A stretch of 64,000 nucleotides of DNA from Dipteris shenzhenensis. Taxonomy: Eukaryota; Polypodiophyta; Polypodiopsida; Gleicheniales. This document shows, piece by piece, positions 1 to 10,423 of the stretch (within the stretch, counting starts at the first letter, position 1; every line of letters starts with the position of its first letter). The translations under genes were made by a program, and so were the position numbers. Where the stretch lies: the NCBI GenBank assembly GCA_047967505.1, contig CM106539.1. The stretch is one strand, 5' to 3'. A model generated the notes under the pieces. It did no database searches and had not been told where the DNA came from. It was given only the letters and a program-made list of their open reading frames with translations.

Positions 1-867
1 AGCCAAGTCAAATTGCTGCAAGAAAGTAAGAGCCTTCATCCTATCTGCATGACCATTGAAGGTCTCAAACTTCACTGCTGCCCCCCCTTCCTTGTAATCC
101 TTCATCTTGAGCCTGGGCTCCAACTGATCATAGCCAGGGGGCTGCAAATAAAGAGGCTGCTGTCCTTGGGGTCCTTCTGGAGCTTGAAGAACACCCCCCA
201 CAGTTGGGTTTGGAGGCATAGGTGGTACTGGCTGAGTAAGTGACATCATGGGGCTGCCTCCCTGCAATCTAGGTTGTATCCCCACATCAGCATACAAAGA
301 ATTGGGGGCTGGCTGTAAGGTCTTGGCCTGAAATATGGTTCCTTCTCCAAAGAGTGTAGGCTGAACCACATACTGTGGTTGGGCTTGCTGCCCTTGCTGC
401 ACATTTTGAGCATTGCTACCATGCTCATTCCCATTTGGTCCCTGCCTCTGTGGCAATGCAAGTGGCTGTACCATTGGCGTCAGTGGCTCTAATAGTGGTT
501 GTACCACGGGTGTCGGTGGCTCTGCTAGTGGCTGTCCCACATGCATCTGTGGACCCTGAATGAGTTGTGCCTCTGCCCTCGGCATCAAAGCTGGATTATG
601 CACAATCTCAGCAAAAACTTGCAACACAGAAGCCATCTGTGTTTGCATTACTGCCATAGCATTTGCCTGTACACTTGCGTCAACACCCAATGCAACTGTA
701 CCCACATGATTTTGCACTTGTGGAGCTGGCTGCCCCAATGCATAAACTTGAACATTCTGCCCTTCATGGGCTGCATCTTGCACTCTTATTCCGGGGTGTG
801 CTCCCCTTATCTGTGGCTCTGGCTCGGACTTTGAGTGTGCATCATAACCGAGCCTAATATGCTCCAT
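1..867 (-). CDS. gag polyprotein of gypsy element A (partial, 3' end outside window)
   Basis: The minus-strand frame opens after a TGA at 898-900. Its first ATG is at 865-867 and it stays open for 289 codons to the window edge. The N-terminal ~200 residues are rich in Pro, Gln, Met and Gly. The last ~45 residues reach the start of the conserved gag core ([17 protein letters not shown], then ALTFLQQFD), which aligns with 25590-25710 of element B. Gag would form the virus-like particle. The undisrupted frame suggests A is younger or better kept than B. The start codon is chosen as the first ATG after the upstream stop. Confidence 0.75.
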   Translation of the reverse strand, partial: MEHIRLGYDAHSKSEPEPQIRGAHPGIRVQDAAHEGQNVQVYALGQPAPQVQNHVGTVALGVDASVQANAMAVMQTQMASVLQVFAEIVHNPALMPRAEAQLIQGPQMHVGQPLAEPPTPVVQPLLEPLTPMVQPLALPQRQGPNGNEHGSNAQNVQQGQQAQPQYVVQPTLFGEGTIFQAKTLQPAPNSLYADVGIQPRLQGGSPMMSLTQPVPPMPPNPTVGGVLQAPEGPQGQQPLYLQPPGYDQLEPRLKMKDYKEGGAAVKFETFNGHADRMKALTFLQQFDLA

Positions 868-954
868 ATCCAAAAGCAATGGATGGCTGTACCAAAATCA
901 GCAACTGCTTTCTCTACTCAAGCTGCCCAGGGACTCCTCTGGATGATTTGATGA

Positions 955-974
955 GGGTCCCGGCAATGGAACCA
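955..974 (-). other. Primer-binding site of gypsy element A
   Basis: Minus-strand TGGTTCCATTGCCGGG begins one base after the LTR end. The same sequence follows the LTRs of element B at 24649 and 31804. It resembles the complement of a plant tRNA-Asp 3' end (TGGCGCCGTTGCCGGGGATC) with a few mismatches. That tRNA assignment is inference. Confidence 0.7.
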
Positions 975-975
975 C

Positions 976-2402
976 TGTAACCGGCCTTAGATCACAAAGG
1001 GCGGTGTAACTGTCTCTACTATCTCACAAAACTGAAAAAAATAGCCAACTCAAAATATTGCCATTGTCCACAAACAAATCTCAGAGCATAAAACTTCACT
1101 GTATAGCATCATTGAACCATTTAACAAAGGGAGGCTAGAAGCCCCTACTCAGAGGCATGAAGAGTGACACCTGTTGGCCCCAACACTTGGTGCCCCTTGC
1201 GGTATTTATTTAATTACTGGTTAGCTCAAAAACACAAAGGGACTCCCTTTAAGAGCTCACCCGCAGGTGCAACCAACTCCAACCTGTGGCTGTGCTAGTG
1301 ACCAACTCCCAGTGCTATTCCTTTGGTTACTTTCAGTAGTCATGCATAATCACAAATAGACCAATCTGACAGCATGCCAAGCAATGCATTCACACATAAC
1401 CAAGCCATTATTGAGCCCAAGGCTAGCCACTGCATCCCCAGGAAGAGAGTATCACAACGAGTGCCCCAATCCTCTCTTGGGCCAACGGCAGGGCATCCAA
1501 CCTAGCGGGAACTCAATAGGAATGGCTGTAGCAAAGAGTAGAAAGGGAAGATGAGAATTCAACCAATAGAAAGAGCCTGTTTCAGCCCGAAACAGCTCCA
1601 GAAGTAGGATGAAAAGCAGGCAGCAAACTCTGGTAGGAGGGAGCTGCCTATGAGTGTCTTCTAGCACCAGAAAAGATTAGAAAAGAGAGCGTCCAGCAAG
1701 CTGTAGCAAATCAGCCATGAATGCATCCACAAGAATGGAGTTTTCAGCCCACAAACACCCCCGTTTTCAGAGCGCCTTGCACCAGGCAGGAGTAGGAAGA
1801 AAGGCGCCCAAGAATATGGCTTCAGAGGTAGGAAAGAAGAACTTCTGTCGCGAAGAAAGTCTGGAAAAGCTTCAAAAGTGGCCTAGAATGAAGGCTTCCA
1901 GGTCCAAGAAGCATGCCAACAACAGAGGGCACCAAGGGGAGAAGAACTGTCGCAAAGAAAGCTTGAAATTCCACTTCAGCCAGCAAGAGGAGAGCTGCAG
2001 AAATTTGCCATCTAGAGAATGAAGCTGCTCTAGTAGGGGAGAAGTCTCAAATCAGCAAGGAAGGGTTCTAGGGGCTTCCAGGGGTGACACCTAGGGGCCA
2101 CAAGGCAAGCAGAGAAGCCACATGCAGACACATGTACAAAATGAGGCATGGGATTTTAATGCCCCTAGGGGGTCAAATGGCACACCATGACCCTAATGCA
2201 ATGTAACCAATGACCCTAGTTTGTAGGATCTCTAGGGGGTCAGTTTTTAAAGAATGACCCCACTGAACCAAACCAATGGCCTTAGAAATTGGAACCACTC
2301 TAATAGCACCAAGAGTTGCACTTATTGCACATGAAATCATAGGTACCTTTTGGGCATTAACTAAGGCCCCTAGCCTGGTACCCTAGGCTAAATTTAGTGA
2401 CA
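976..2402 (-). repeat. 5' LTR of gypsy element A
   Basis: On the minus strand this 1427-bp segment starts TGTCAC and ends CA, followed by one base and the PBS. Homology to the B LTR is visible in the 3' half. The short ORFs in this stretch on either strand (for example 1717-2022 plus) have no recognisable domain and are taken as chance. Confidence 0.75.
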
Positions 2403-2417
2403 GTCAGTTTAGACACT

Positions 2418-2915
2418 TCACCATGACCACCACGTCCCTGTGACACATACTTTGGCTTGTCTCCCCTCTTGTAAGACAACTGTTACGTCTTCAGCATCCC
2501 ATTCTAGTTGTGGGGTTCTTTCCATGATATTTTCTACTTTTTCCTTTTGAGTTCCTTCAAACCAGCCCTCTGGTAGCCCCCCTATGCATACGAGTCGTGT
2601 ATTAACCACCCTCTTTTCCTGTTCTTGTACTTCTTCATACACATCCGATGTGTTAACTTTAGTGTCCAGTGTTTGTGTGATTTCCTGTTTTACTGATTGG
2701 AGCTGACTTGTGACCAGGTCTTGGACTTTAGTCACCATCTGTGGTGTGGGTGCTGCTGTATTGTGTATCTGCAGTACCTCATGAATAATTTCATGTTTTC
2801 CTTGTGCTTCCCATGCATCTGTTTTCCTCTCTAAAGCTGCAAGTTTGAGCTTGAACCCTCGGATTTCCTGCTGTAAGTAACAAATATGCTCTTGTGGGTC
2901 TATCATGCTTACCAT
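2418..2915 (-). pseudogene. Coiled-coil ORF resembling a LINE ORF1 protein (fragment)
   Basis: This is a 165-codon frame on the minus strand. Residues ~10-95 look like a charged coiled coil (repeated K/E/Q/L patterns). Residues ~105-160 have the feel of an RRM-like fold (RLVCIGGLPEGW, then a final beta-like QAKVCVTG). Such a coiled coil plus RRM arrangement is typical of LINE ORF1 RNA-binding proteins. The frame ends ~15 bp from the LTR of element A, so A probably truncated it. An upstream frame (2791-3108 minus) overlaps and may be a frameshifted continuation. The function is not certain; a host gene fragment is possible. Confidence 0.35.
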
Positions 2916-3278
2916 TCTCTTCTACATTCTCTTCTACTGTAGATAGTTCTTTGCATATGGGGACGGTGTCTTTGCAAACACATAGGGGGGAAGGCGAGGG
3001 GAGAGCTGCAACGGAGGTATATAGTGCTTTTTTCGGGGTCGAGACAAGTGTCTTGATCTTGGGGAAGGACACAAGTGTCTTGGCATCCCCATCCATAGTG
3101 GCCTGCATGTATTCAGGTCCCCCTTGCTTTAACTAACCCCCAAGGTTGGGTTTTGGGGCTCAGCCCAAACCCTGGGGTTACGTGTCCCTTGCTGAGGCGG
3201 ACAGTGACTTCTGGAGGCAGTGACTGCTAGCTACTGTTGTGGCGGCACTGCTGTTGGCGGCAGCTTGCTGGTGGCTGA

Positions 3279-3531
3279 TGTAGGCTCACGGAAGCAAAAG
3301 GATGCAAAGAGTGGAGCAAGGAGTGGAAGCCGTCACATCAACTAGAATGAAAATGAAAGTACAAAGTACTATAAAAGAGAACCCTAGGACCTAGTGTCCT
3401 AGTGGTACCACTAGTATTAGGTGTCATAAGACACTAAAAGTACTAGGTGACCTAAGTGCCAATAACTAAAGCTACATGGCACATACCAGGGCCCAGAGGG
3501 CATCAATACGACCGGGAGAAGATGGCCTACA
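3279..3531 (-). repeat. 3' LTR of copia element O
   Basis: This 253-bp LTR has inverted ends TGTAGGC...GCCTACA. It contains the perfect 16-bp palindrome CTAGTGGTACCACTAG at 3399-3414; the partner LTR has one change there. The purine-rich stretch preceding it on the minus strand is GGCGGGGGGTTT (3532-3543). Confidence 0.92.
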
Positions 3532-3659
3532 AACCCCCCGCCATGGCATGGGCTGAAGTATTCTGGAATCGTCTCAGAATACCTGGTATTTTCTGGTCAT
3601 GGTGGCACATGCTCATCCAAAAGGATATAGCCACCTATGAATGTACAAGGTATGCTAGA

Positions 3660-4519
3660 TCATGTAACAAAGGGAACCAAGTGTAAAGCCTGTTGAAAGA
3701 CTTCGAACTTGGGACGAGGAAGTGCCTTTGTAAACATATCTGCTATGTTGTTCTCTGTGGGAAGGTAGGACAACTCTATGTCTCCTACTGACAACCGCTC
3801 TCGAACATAATGATAGTGAACTTCAATGTGCTTGGTACGTGCATGAAACACTGGATTACGCGCAATGGCCAAAGCAATCTGGCTGTCAGTGTAGACCATA
3901 GTGGAGGATGTCTAGCGAATACCAAGATCTGTAAGTAATTGTCGAAGCCAGACACACTCTACTGTAGTGATGAAGGCTGCCCTGTACTCAGCCTCACAGC
4001 TGGATGTGGCAACTGTTGGTTGCTTCTTGCTGAGCCAAGAGATACATGAACTGCCAAGCAAAAAACATTTGCCGGTATGTGACACTCTGGTGTCGGAACA
4101 ATCTGCCCAGTCACTATCCATGTAAGCATGCATGGTAAGTGAACCCTGATCACCATAGAAGAGGGCTAAATCCTGAGTGCCTCTGAGATATGTGAAGACT
4201 CTCTTCATTGCCTGCTGGTAAAGAGTGATATCACCTGGTGGGCTCCCATCATGAGCTGAAAATTTGAAGCTAGGGTCCACTGGAGTAGAGATTGGCTTGC
4301 AATCCTCAAACTGAAAACGATCAAGGAGCTATGCAATATACTTGGACTGTGTGACATCATAATACCCCCCTCAACATGAGCAAACTGAATGCCCAAATAA
4401 TAGTGCATTTGTCCCATGTCTGACATTTCAAAAGCTTGCTGCAAATCAGCCTTGAAAGCTGCAATATGCTGAGTATCAGGGCCCGTGATTAGCATGTCAT
4501 CCACATATAAAATCAGCAC
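3660..4519 (-). pseudogene. C-terminal RT and RNase H of copia O
   Basis: Three minus frames in series: 4205-4519 starts at the catalytic YVDDML; 3912-4280 carries the end of RT (YLRGTQDLAL) and RNase H ([21 protein letters not shown]); 3660-3899 carries the last RNase H part (TDSQIALAIARNP, HARTKHIEVHYHYVRE, NIADMFTKALP). Frame changes near 4205-4280 and a stop near 3900-3914 break the polyprotein. All RT motifs upstream of YVDD are absent. Confidence 0.85.
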
Positions 4520-4573
4520 TAAAAAATCAGATCCACTCCCACGGACATAAAGAGTGGGCTCTGTGGGGCTATT

Positions 4574-5338
4574 CTAAACAGGAGGCTCATGTTGCTGGTC
4601 AAAGTCCCCCCCTGAGGGAAGAAGAGGTAACCAGGAGTCAAAGGCATCAAACATGTCAACTTCTAGCTTAGCTTTGCAGTCCACAAGAGGAGAAGCTGAA
4701 TGTTCAGCAAAGGTTACATCTCTATTGACAATAATCTTCCCAGTATATGGTTGGTACAACCGATACCCTCTGCTCTCTTGGCTGTAACGAATAAATATGC
4801 ATTTGATTGCCTTATCATCAAGCTTATGTCTCAGCTGAGATGGTACATGGACATTTGCAAGAGATTCAAAAACTCTCATGTGTGAAAGTGAAGGCTTCCT
4901 GTCTTTCCATGCTTCATAAGGTGTAACCGTCCTCAATGACCTTGTAGGTGATCTAATCAGCGCATAGTTGGCACACATCACTGCATCAAGCCAAAATTTA
5001 TTGGGCAAGGACTTGGTCTTAAGCATGCATCTGGCCATCTCCATAGTGGACGTGTTCTTCCTTTCAAGAACAGGATTATGCTGAGGAGTGTAAGGAGTAG
5101 TGCATGAGTGAACAATGCCCCGTGAAGACAAAAATGCATCAAACTCCTTTGACATATACTCTCCCCCCCTATCTGTGTTGAGGGTGACAAGCTTGCATCG
5201 TGATTCATTCTCAACCATATTCAGCCACCTCTGAAAGCATGAGAACACTTCAGATTTGGCTTTTAAAGCATATACCCAGCAATATCTTGTGAAGTCATCA
5301 ATTAGATTCATGAAATATTTGTTACCCTCCAATGGCAT
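4574..5338 (-). pseudogene. Integrase core of copia O
   Basis: This 254-codon frame has the rve integrase pattern: NLIDDFTRYCWVY (first Asp region), LNTDRGGEYMSKEF (second Asp), and TPYTPQHNPVLERKN, where the usual NGxAERKN is changed to NPVLERKN. The GKNxPYE-like segment (TPYEAWKDRKPSL) and the C-terminal GYRLYQP region follow. Integrase would join cDNA to host DNA. The frame ends 54 bp before the remaining RT frame, so the N-terminal half of RT has been lost. Confidence 0.85.
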
Positions 5339-5990
5339 TTGTTCTCATTGGGCCACAGATATCACTGTGCACTAGCTGCAATTTCCTTTGTGAGAATTTT
5401 GGACAATTCTTTTGAAAAGGAAACCGATGCATCTTACCCAAAAGAAAAACCCTAACACACATGTTTGGAAACTGTGTGAGTTTAAGGTACATGCTCTGTG
5501 AATGTAACTTGGCAAGAGCTCTATAATTGAGATGACCCTTTCTCTCATGCCAAAGATGAGTTTCAGCAAGTTGTGAACCTGAAATAGCAAATGCTTCAAT
5601 AGAAAGTGCAGCTGAGTGATAATCAAGGTGATAAAGCCCCTTTTGCAAAGTGCCAGTGAGAACTATGGCATTGTCATCACGAAGATCATATACTAAGCAT
5701 CTGTATCCATCAAATATCACTCTGAAACCTGAAGTGGCAATTGCTAAAATTGAAATCAAGTTGACTTCAATTCCAGGCACAAAAAGAACATTTGTCAAAG
5801 TGACAAGATGGCTTGAAATGGATTTGAGCTGCACATCTCCAATTCCTTTTATAGCATATGAAGCATGATTAGCACATGTGACAGTCCTCCCACGAGGTGC
5901 ATTAGCTAAGGAATGAAACAACTATCTGCAAGAGGTGATGTGCTTGGAAGCACCACTATCAAATTACCAAGACTGAGCATCATTAGCAGT
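5322..5990 (-). pseudogene. Protease and GAG-pre-integrase of copia O
   Basis: The aspartic protease motif FDSGASKHITS is readable at ~5940-5975 but is framed by an in-frame TAA just before it and a TAG just after it. The frame 5322-5921 (199 codons) continues through the protease flank (YAIKGIGDVQL, LFVPGIEVNLIS) into the GAG-pre-integrase segment (HLWHERKGHLNYRAL) and the first integrase zinc-finger residues. A frame change into the integrase core occurs around 5322-5338. Confidence 0.8.
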
Positions 5991-6127
5991 AAAGAATGCA
6001 TCAACTTTGGAGGGATCAAAGGAGCAATGGACAGCCCATGCCCAATCACCTTGGAGAGCATTGCATGTGAGGCATCTGCTGGCTCATGGGATTCAATTGC
6101 ATGTGAGGCATTTATTGTCAATCTTGC

Positions 6128-6619
6128 TTTCTTCTTCTCCGAAGCAATGTGCTTCCTGCATTCTGAAATTTCATGACCTGGCTTGCAAGAATAGTTGCAT
6201 CTTTTCTTCTCTCACTTATCTGCTATATTTTGGGATATATTGGAGGAATTGCCACTGTTAGGCGCATATTTAGGCTTGCCCATAGGCTTAGAAGCCTTGC
6301 CTTTTTCTTGCTGCTGTGAAGCAAATGCATGATTAGGAATAGTAGCTTGCCTATTAGCACGACTTTGCTCTTCCTGCAAAAGCAAAGTGACTAACTGATC
6401 AAAGGACTAAAGCAATACAGGAATGTGCATTTGCATCTCTTGCATCCCATCTTGTTTGTTCCTGAGTTGGAGGAGCAGCAACGGGAGTGCTAGAGGATAA
6501 AGCATCAGGAGGAGTCCCCTCTGCAGAGGGACCAGCATTAAGGGCAGCCACTGTAGCATTGGCTGGCCTCAAATCAATCCCAGAAACAATGTTCCAAAAA
6601 TGTCTTGCAACAAGAATAT
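6128..6619 (-). pseudogene. gag C-terminal part of copia O with a damaged CCHC knuckle
   Basis: In the minus frame, a zinc-knuckle-like segment (C...CKPGHEISEC) lies at ~6140-6195. The first two cysteines are separated by three residues instead of two, a likely in-frame insertion or shifted frame. Upstream (6200-6619) only short frames remain. Element I inserted at 6620/6625 and separates this part from the 5' gag at 12450. Confidence 0.5.
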
Positions 6620-6624
6620 GTTTC

Positions 6625-6814
6625 TATTGGGGTAAAGGCACATTGCCACCCTTTAAAAGTTATGACCCCTATGACTGTCTTAAGACAGTCATAGGGTGAA
6701 TCCCTAATCCTAATAAAACCTTTGAGTTTGTGGTGTGGCTCAACACTTTTTTTACACACCCACACTTCTTGTGTCTCCCTCTCCTAACGTTCCACCTCCT
6801 CTCTTTCCCTCACA
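6625..6814 (+). repeat. 5' LTR of copia element I, with a perfect 30-bp palindrome
   Basis: It starts TATTGGGG (the partner has TGTTGGGG) and ends CCCTCACA. It contains a perfect 30-bp palindrome at 6667-6696 whose left arm is CCCTATGACTGTC and whose centre is TTAA. A TATA-like AATAAAAC lies at ~6710. Confidence 0.95.
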
Positions 6815-6816
6815 AG

Positions 6817-6830
6817 TGGTATCAGAGCCA
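6817..6830 (+). other. Primer-binding site of copia element I
   Basis: TGGTATCAGAGCCA sits two bases after the 5' LTR. This is the standard match to initiator-Met tRNA. Confidence 0.92.
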
Positions 6831-8495
6831 CTCTCTCACTCCGGTCTACCCCTCCCTCTACCCCTTCCTCTCCCCTCGGGCCTCGTGCCCTCAACAGCGA
6901 GCAGGGCGCGGCAGCAGCAAGCAGGGCAGCAGCAAGCCAGGGCACCCGTCGCGCGCAGCAGGTGCGCGAGCACCCATAGCTGCAGCAGCAGCTAGCTGCT
7001 GCTAGCTGCTACCCACTACCCTGCGGCCGCAGCCAGCGCGCGCAGCACCGGCTGCGCGCAGCCAGTCGACCGGCTGCAAGGAAGCAGCCGCGACCAGCCG
7101 TACAGCTAGCCGTACCGGCTGTACGGAAGCCGTACCGGCTGTACGGACGCGTGCACGTACAGGCAGCCGTACCGGTTGTACCCTCAGCCAGAATTTCGAC
7201 GATTTTTTTTGGGGATCCGTGCCCTCGCAGGTATAGGGTACAGCAGGTACCCTGCGTAGGTACAGAAGGTACAGCAGGCACAGATTTTGTTTTGGGGAAG
7301 AAGGAAAAGAGTGAGAGCACTCTGCCCTTTTGCGTGATACTTGCAAGTACACGCAGGTACAGAAGTACAACGAGGTTTTTTTTTCTTGATGCATTCCTGG
7401 AATTTTTTCAGTTCTAAAACTGTGTGTTTGAGGTACAGCAAGTACACTCGTGTCCCTCGTGCTTGAGGTGACTAGTGCCACAGTGTGTGGTGGTTGCACA
7501 GTCATTTTTCGGGAAGGTCAGATGCCTTGATTTTGCAGAGGGCTTTTATGCTTTTGCTGAGTGCAAATCTCAGTTTTCGGGTGACAATTTCATAGGGCTT
7601 TTGCCTGACAGTGAATGCAGTGTATGCCTTGGGGCAGTGTGGAGCCAGGGTGCCCACATTGGTCTCGTTTTTCGCAGTGTATCAGTGACATTTCTTTGCA
7701 GGTCACATTTTGTGTACGGCACTTAGAAAATCTCAGTTGAGCCACGCTTGGCCAGGGCGCATCGAGTTTACTCGGTCCCTAACTGTCCATCGTTGATAGT
7801 GCTCAAAAGATCTTCTTTTTCGGTGTTTGTACGTTGGGATTTGTGTTGCCACTGTGCACACAGGCAGTTTATGCATTACTTTGTCAGGTGAAAGTGCCAG
7901 GAGAGCGCTGTATTTTGTATGCTACCTCAGTGTTGAGGTGTTTTTCACTTGGTACAGGTGTCAAATCAAGGGGCTTTTGCCCAGATTTTGCTTGTGAGCA
8001 CTTGAGTTACTGTTTGAGAACTTCAGATGCCTTTTATCCCCTTGGCAGAAGGGTGATTGTTTGGGATTTGTCCCATACTTTGTTGCAGGTTTGTGACAGG
8101 CTGAGGTGTTTGGAGCCTTTTTTAGTGGACAAAACAGTGTATGACAAGTGGTTTATGCATATAAAATCAGTGCAATACCTCATTTGAGGTGGGAGAAGTG
8201 ATCAGGACATCAGTGTTTTGTGTTTCGTCAGATGATGATGCACTTGTAAAGCACTTGTGGAACAGCTGCAGCATTCTGTAGTTACTGTTTTATGCCTATT
8301 TGAGCACGGTACAGTGTGTCAAAAGGTACAGTGACTGGAGGGAAAATTTTCTGTTTTGCTGCAGGTTTTTTGACAGTAAAAAACAGCACTATTGTGAGTG
8401 CTCCTGGCTCTTGATAGAGCAGGTTTTCTGAGAAATCAGAATTTTATTTAGTCATTTTTTGACTTACAGGGAGTCAGGCACTTTCCTTATCATAT
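6831..8495 (+). other. Long untranslated leader of copia element I
   Basis: About 1.67 kb separate the PBS from the gag ATG, long for a copia leader. It starts with GCAGCA-rich and GCGCGC-rich sequence (6895-7080), followed by a GTACGG/CCGTAC array (7098-7172) and further GTAC-bearing words to ~7440. Many upstream ATGs and frames occur (7475-7726, 7834-8187), none with a recognisable domain. A frame in 7834-8187 could be chance or a small extra ORF. Confidence 0.6.
7098..7172. repeat. GTACGG/CCGTAC array with a 20-bp period in the leader of element I
   Basis: Six hexamers lie at 7098, 7110, 7121, 7130, 7141 and 7167. The unit CCGTACCGGCTGTACGGA is repeated with an exact 20-bp step (7110 and 7130). 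Each unit is itself an inverted repeat (CCGTAC...GTACGG). Confidence 0.85.
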
Positions 8496-9590
8496 ATGGC
8501 ATCAGGGGGAAGTGAATCCTCAATACTGAACATAAAGAAATTGGAAGAGGCACACAATTATGCATTATGGGCAGAACAGTGTTTGAATGTACTTCTGCTA
8601 AAGAAGATTTCTAAGCCCATAAGGGTGAAGGGTGTCAAGTCATCTGGGATGGCAGATGATGAGTGGGAGGAGCTTCATTTGTCCGCAAGGGTGGCTATCA
8701 TGCTTACTCTCACTGATTCTCTTGTGTTCAATGTTCAGGTAGAAAAGACCTCTTATGGCCTATGGCAGAGGCTAGAAGAGTTGTATGCCCAAAAGAGTTC
8801 AGCCAGTAAGGTTTATTGGTTGAAGAAGCTTGTCGACCTTCGCATGAAGGAAGGTACAGCTATGACCTCACACTTGAGTGAGTTCAATGCCATCTTTACA
8901 CAGCTTATCGCACAGGGATTGAACCTTGATGAGGAGTTCAAGGCTACTTTCTTGTTGTGTACCCTCCCTGAGAGTTGGGACACTTTCAAGACCACCCTGT
9001 CAAATTCAAATGTCACTCTTATGTATGCTGATGTGGAGAGCTCTCTCCTTATGGAGGAGATGAGCAGGAAGAATAATATGGGCAGCAAGTCTTCCAATGC
9101 TTTGCAGGTACAGGAAAGAGGTAGGACTCAGCAGAAGGGGAGATCTGCTGGCAAGTCCAAATCCCGCAGTTATTCCCGTGGCAAAAAGGATATTGAATGC
9201 TTTTACTGTAGCACTGGCTTGTTGGATGACAGTGGTTATCACACCACATTTGGGGATTCCAAATGGGTAATTACTGATGGCCAGGTTGTAGTGGCTGAGG
9301 GTTATAAGAGTGATACCTTGTACCCTCTTTATGTTTCCAGTGTAGGTAATCATGTTGTTGCCATAACCGAGCTGCCAAAGGTTTCATTGTGGCATAGCCG
9401 GTTGGGACACATGTCCGTTAAAGGAATGCAAGAATTGTCACGTTTGGGTTATCTGCCGTCTCTTTCATTTTCAGATTTGCCTACTTGTGATCATTGCATT
9501 TTTGGAAAGCATTCTATGACTCCTCATAAGAGGAGAACTCCCCAGAATAGAGCACCGCTTGATCTAGTGCTCACTGATAGTGCTCACTGA
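8496..9590 (+). pseudogene. gag and GAG-pre-integrase of element I, with protease domain deleted in frame
   Basis: This 364-codon frame starts MASGGSESS. Residues ~10-200 are a copia gag (UBN2/retrotran_gag type: YALWAEQCLNVLL, LWQRLEELYA, LPESWDTFKTTL). A basic stretch follows (KGRSAGKSKSRSYSRGKK), then only the first half of the zinc knuckle (ECFYC). The next residues already belong to the region after the protease (LLDDSGYHTTFGDSKW), then the GAG-pre-integrase segment (SLWHSRLGHMSVKGMQEL, CDHCIFGK). So the rest of the CCHC knuckle and the DSGA protease are absent without loss of frame. The frame stops at 9590 because of a 13-bp tandem duplication. Confidence 0.85.
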
Positions 9591-10352
9591 TTTGTGTGAG
9601 ATGCCACAGCTATCACTAGGGGGTGCAAAGTATTTCATTACTTTTATTGATGATGCCACACGCAAAGTGTGGGTCTATTTCTTGAAGCATAAGAGCGATG
9701 CCTTAGATGCTTTCAAGAAGTTTGTCGCTCAGGTTGAGAATCGGACAGGACGTAGGCTGAAATGCCTCAGATCCGATAATGGGGGTGAGTATGTGTCACA
9801 TGCTTTTGTACAGTTATGCGAAGCTAAGGGCATTAAACAGGAACTCACAGCCCCTCATAATGCATCTCAAAATGGTGTGAGTGAGCGGATGAATCGAATC
9901 AGGAGAAAGTTCGATGTATGTTGTCTTATGCTGCATTGCCCCATGGCTTTTGGGCAGAAGCCGTGCAAACAGCAGTTCACCTAATTAACAGGTCGCCGAA
10001 CAAGGCTTTGGAGTTGAAAGTGCCAGAGGAGGTGTGGTCTGGCAAGCCACCTTCATATAAGCACTTACGTGTGTTTGGCTGCGAGTGCTTTGCTCATGTA
10101 TGCAAAGAACTGCGCACCAAACTGGAGCCAAAGTCTTTCAGATGCATCTTCATGGGTTACAATGACGAAGGTGAATGGGGTACCGGTTATGGGATCCTGT
10201 CAAACGGAAGATTATACGCAGCAATGACGTCATCTTTAAAGAGGATTGTGTACACAGAGAACCCGTGCAACCTGCGGAATACAGGAGGGTTGTCTATGAT
10301 GATGTCGGACAGCAAAGAATGCCCATTAATATGTAGCAGCAGGCTGCTGTAA
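9580..10352 (+). pseudogene. Integrase of element I, frameshifted
   Basis: Two overlapping frames, 9580-9984 and 9918-10352. The core motifs are FITFIDDATRKVWVYFLKH (first Asp), CLRSDNGGEYVS (second Asp) and NASQNGVSERMNR (Glu). A frameshift near 9898-9905 moves the reading to the second frame (LPHGFWAEAVQTAVHLINRSP, LRVFGCECFAHV). A further shift occurs near 10180-10195. The catalytic residues are present, so damage is limited to frame breaks. Confidence 0.85.
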
Positions 10353-10423
10353 ATAACCCTGTTCAAGAGGGTATACAGGCTGAAAATCAGCCAGACAATT
10401 TTGCCAATGATGCACCACTGGAT

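Larger units (their letters stand above)
1..2402 (-). mobile_element. Ty3/gypsy LTR retrotransposon A, 5' part, cut by left window edge
   Basis: Read on the minus strand, the element starts at 2402 with a TGTCAC-type LTR, ends that LTR at 976, has a primer-binding site at 955-974 and then an open gag frame running off the left edge. The gag segment matches, by eye, the gag of gypsy element B on the plus strand (shared core words such as [16 protein letters not shown] and ALTF-QQFD). The LTR 3' half is also related to that of B: both have the AAATAAATACCG-type segment and end GGCCGGTT(T/A)CA. Only one LTR is visible, so its target duplication cannot be verified; the adjacent candidate is GTCAG at 2403-2407. 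Confidence 0.85.

Noticed and set aside
1717-2022. 101-codon plus-strand ORF inside LTR A
   Set aside because: Basic, low-similarity frame in an LTR, without a domain; antisense to the element.
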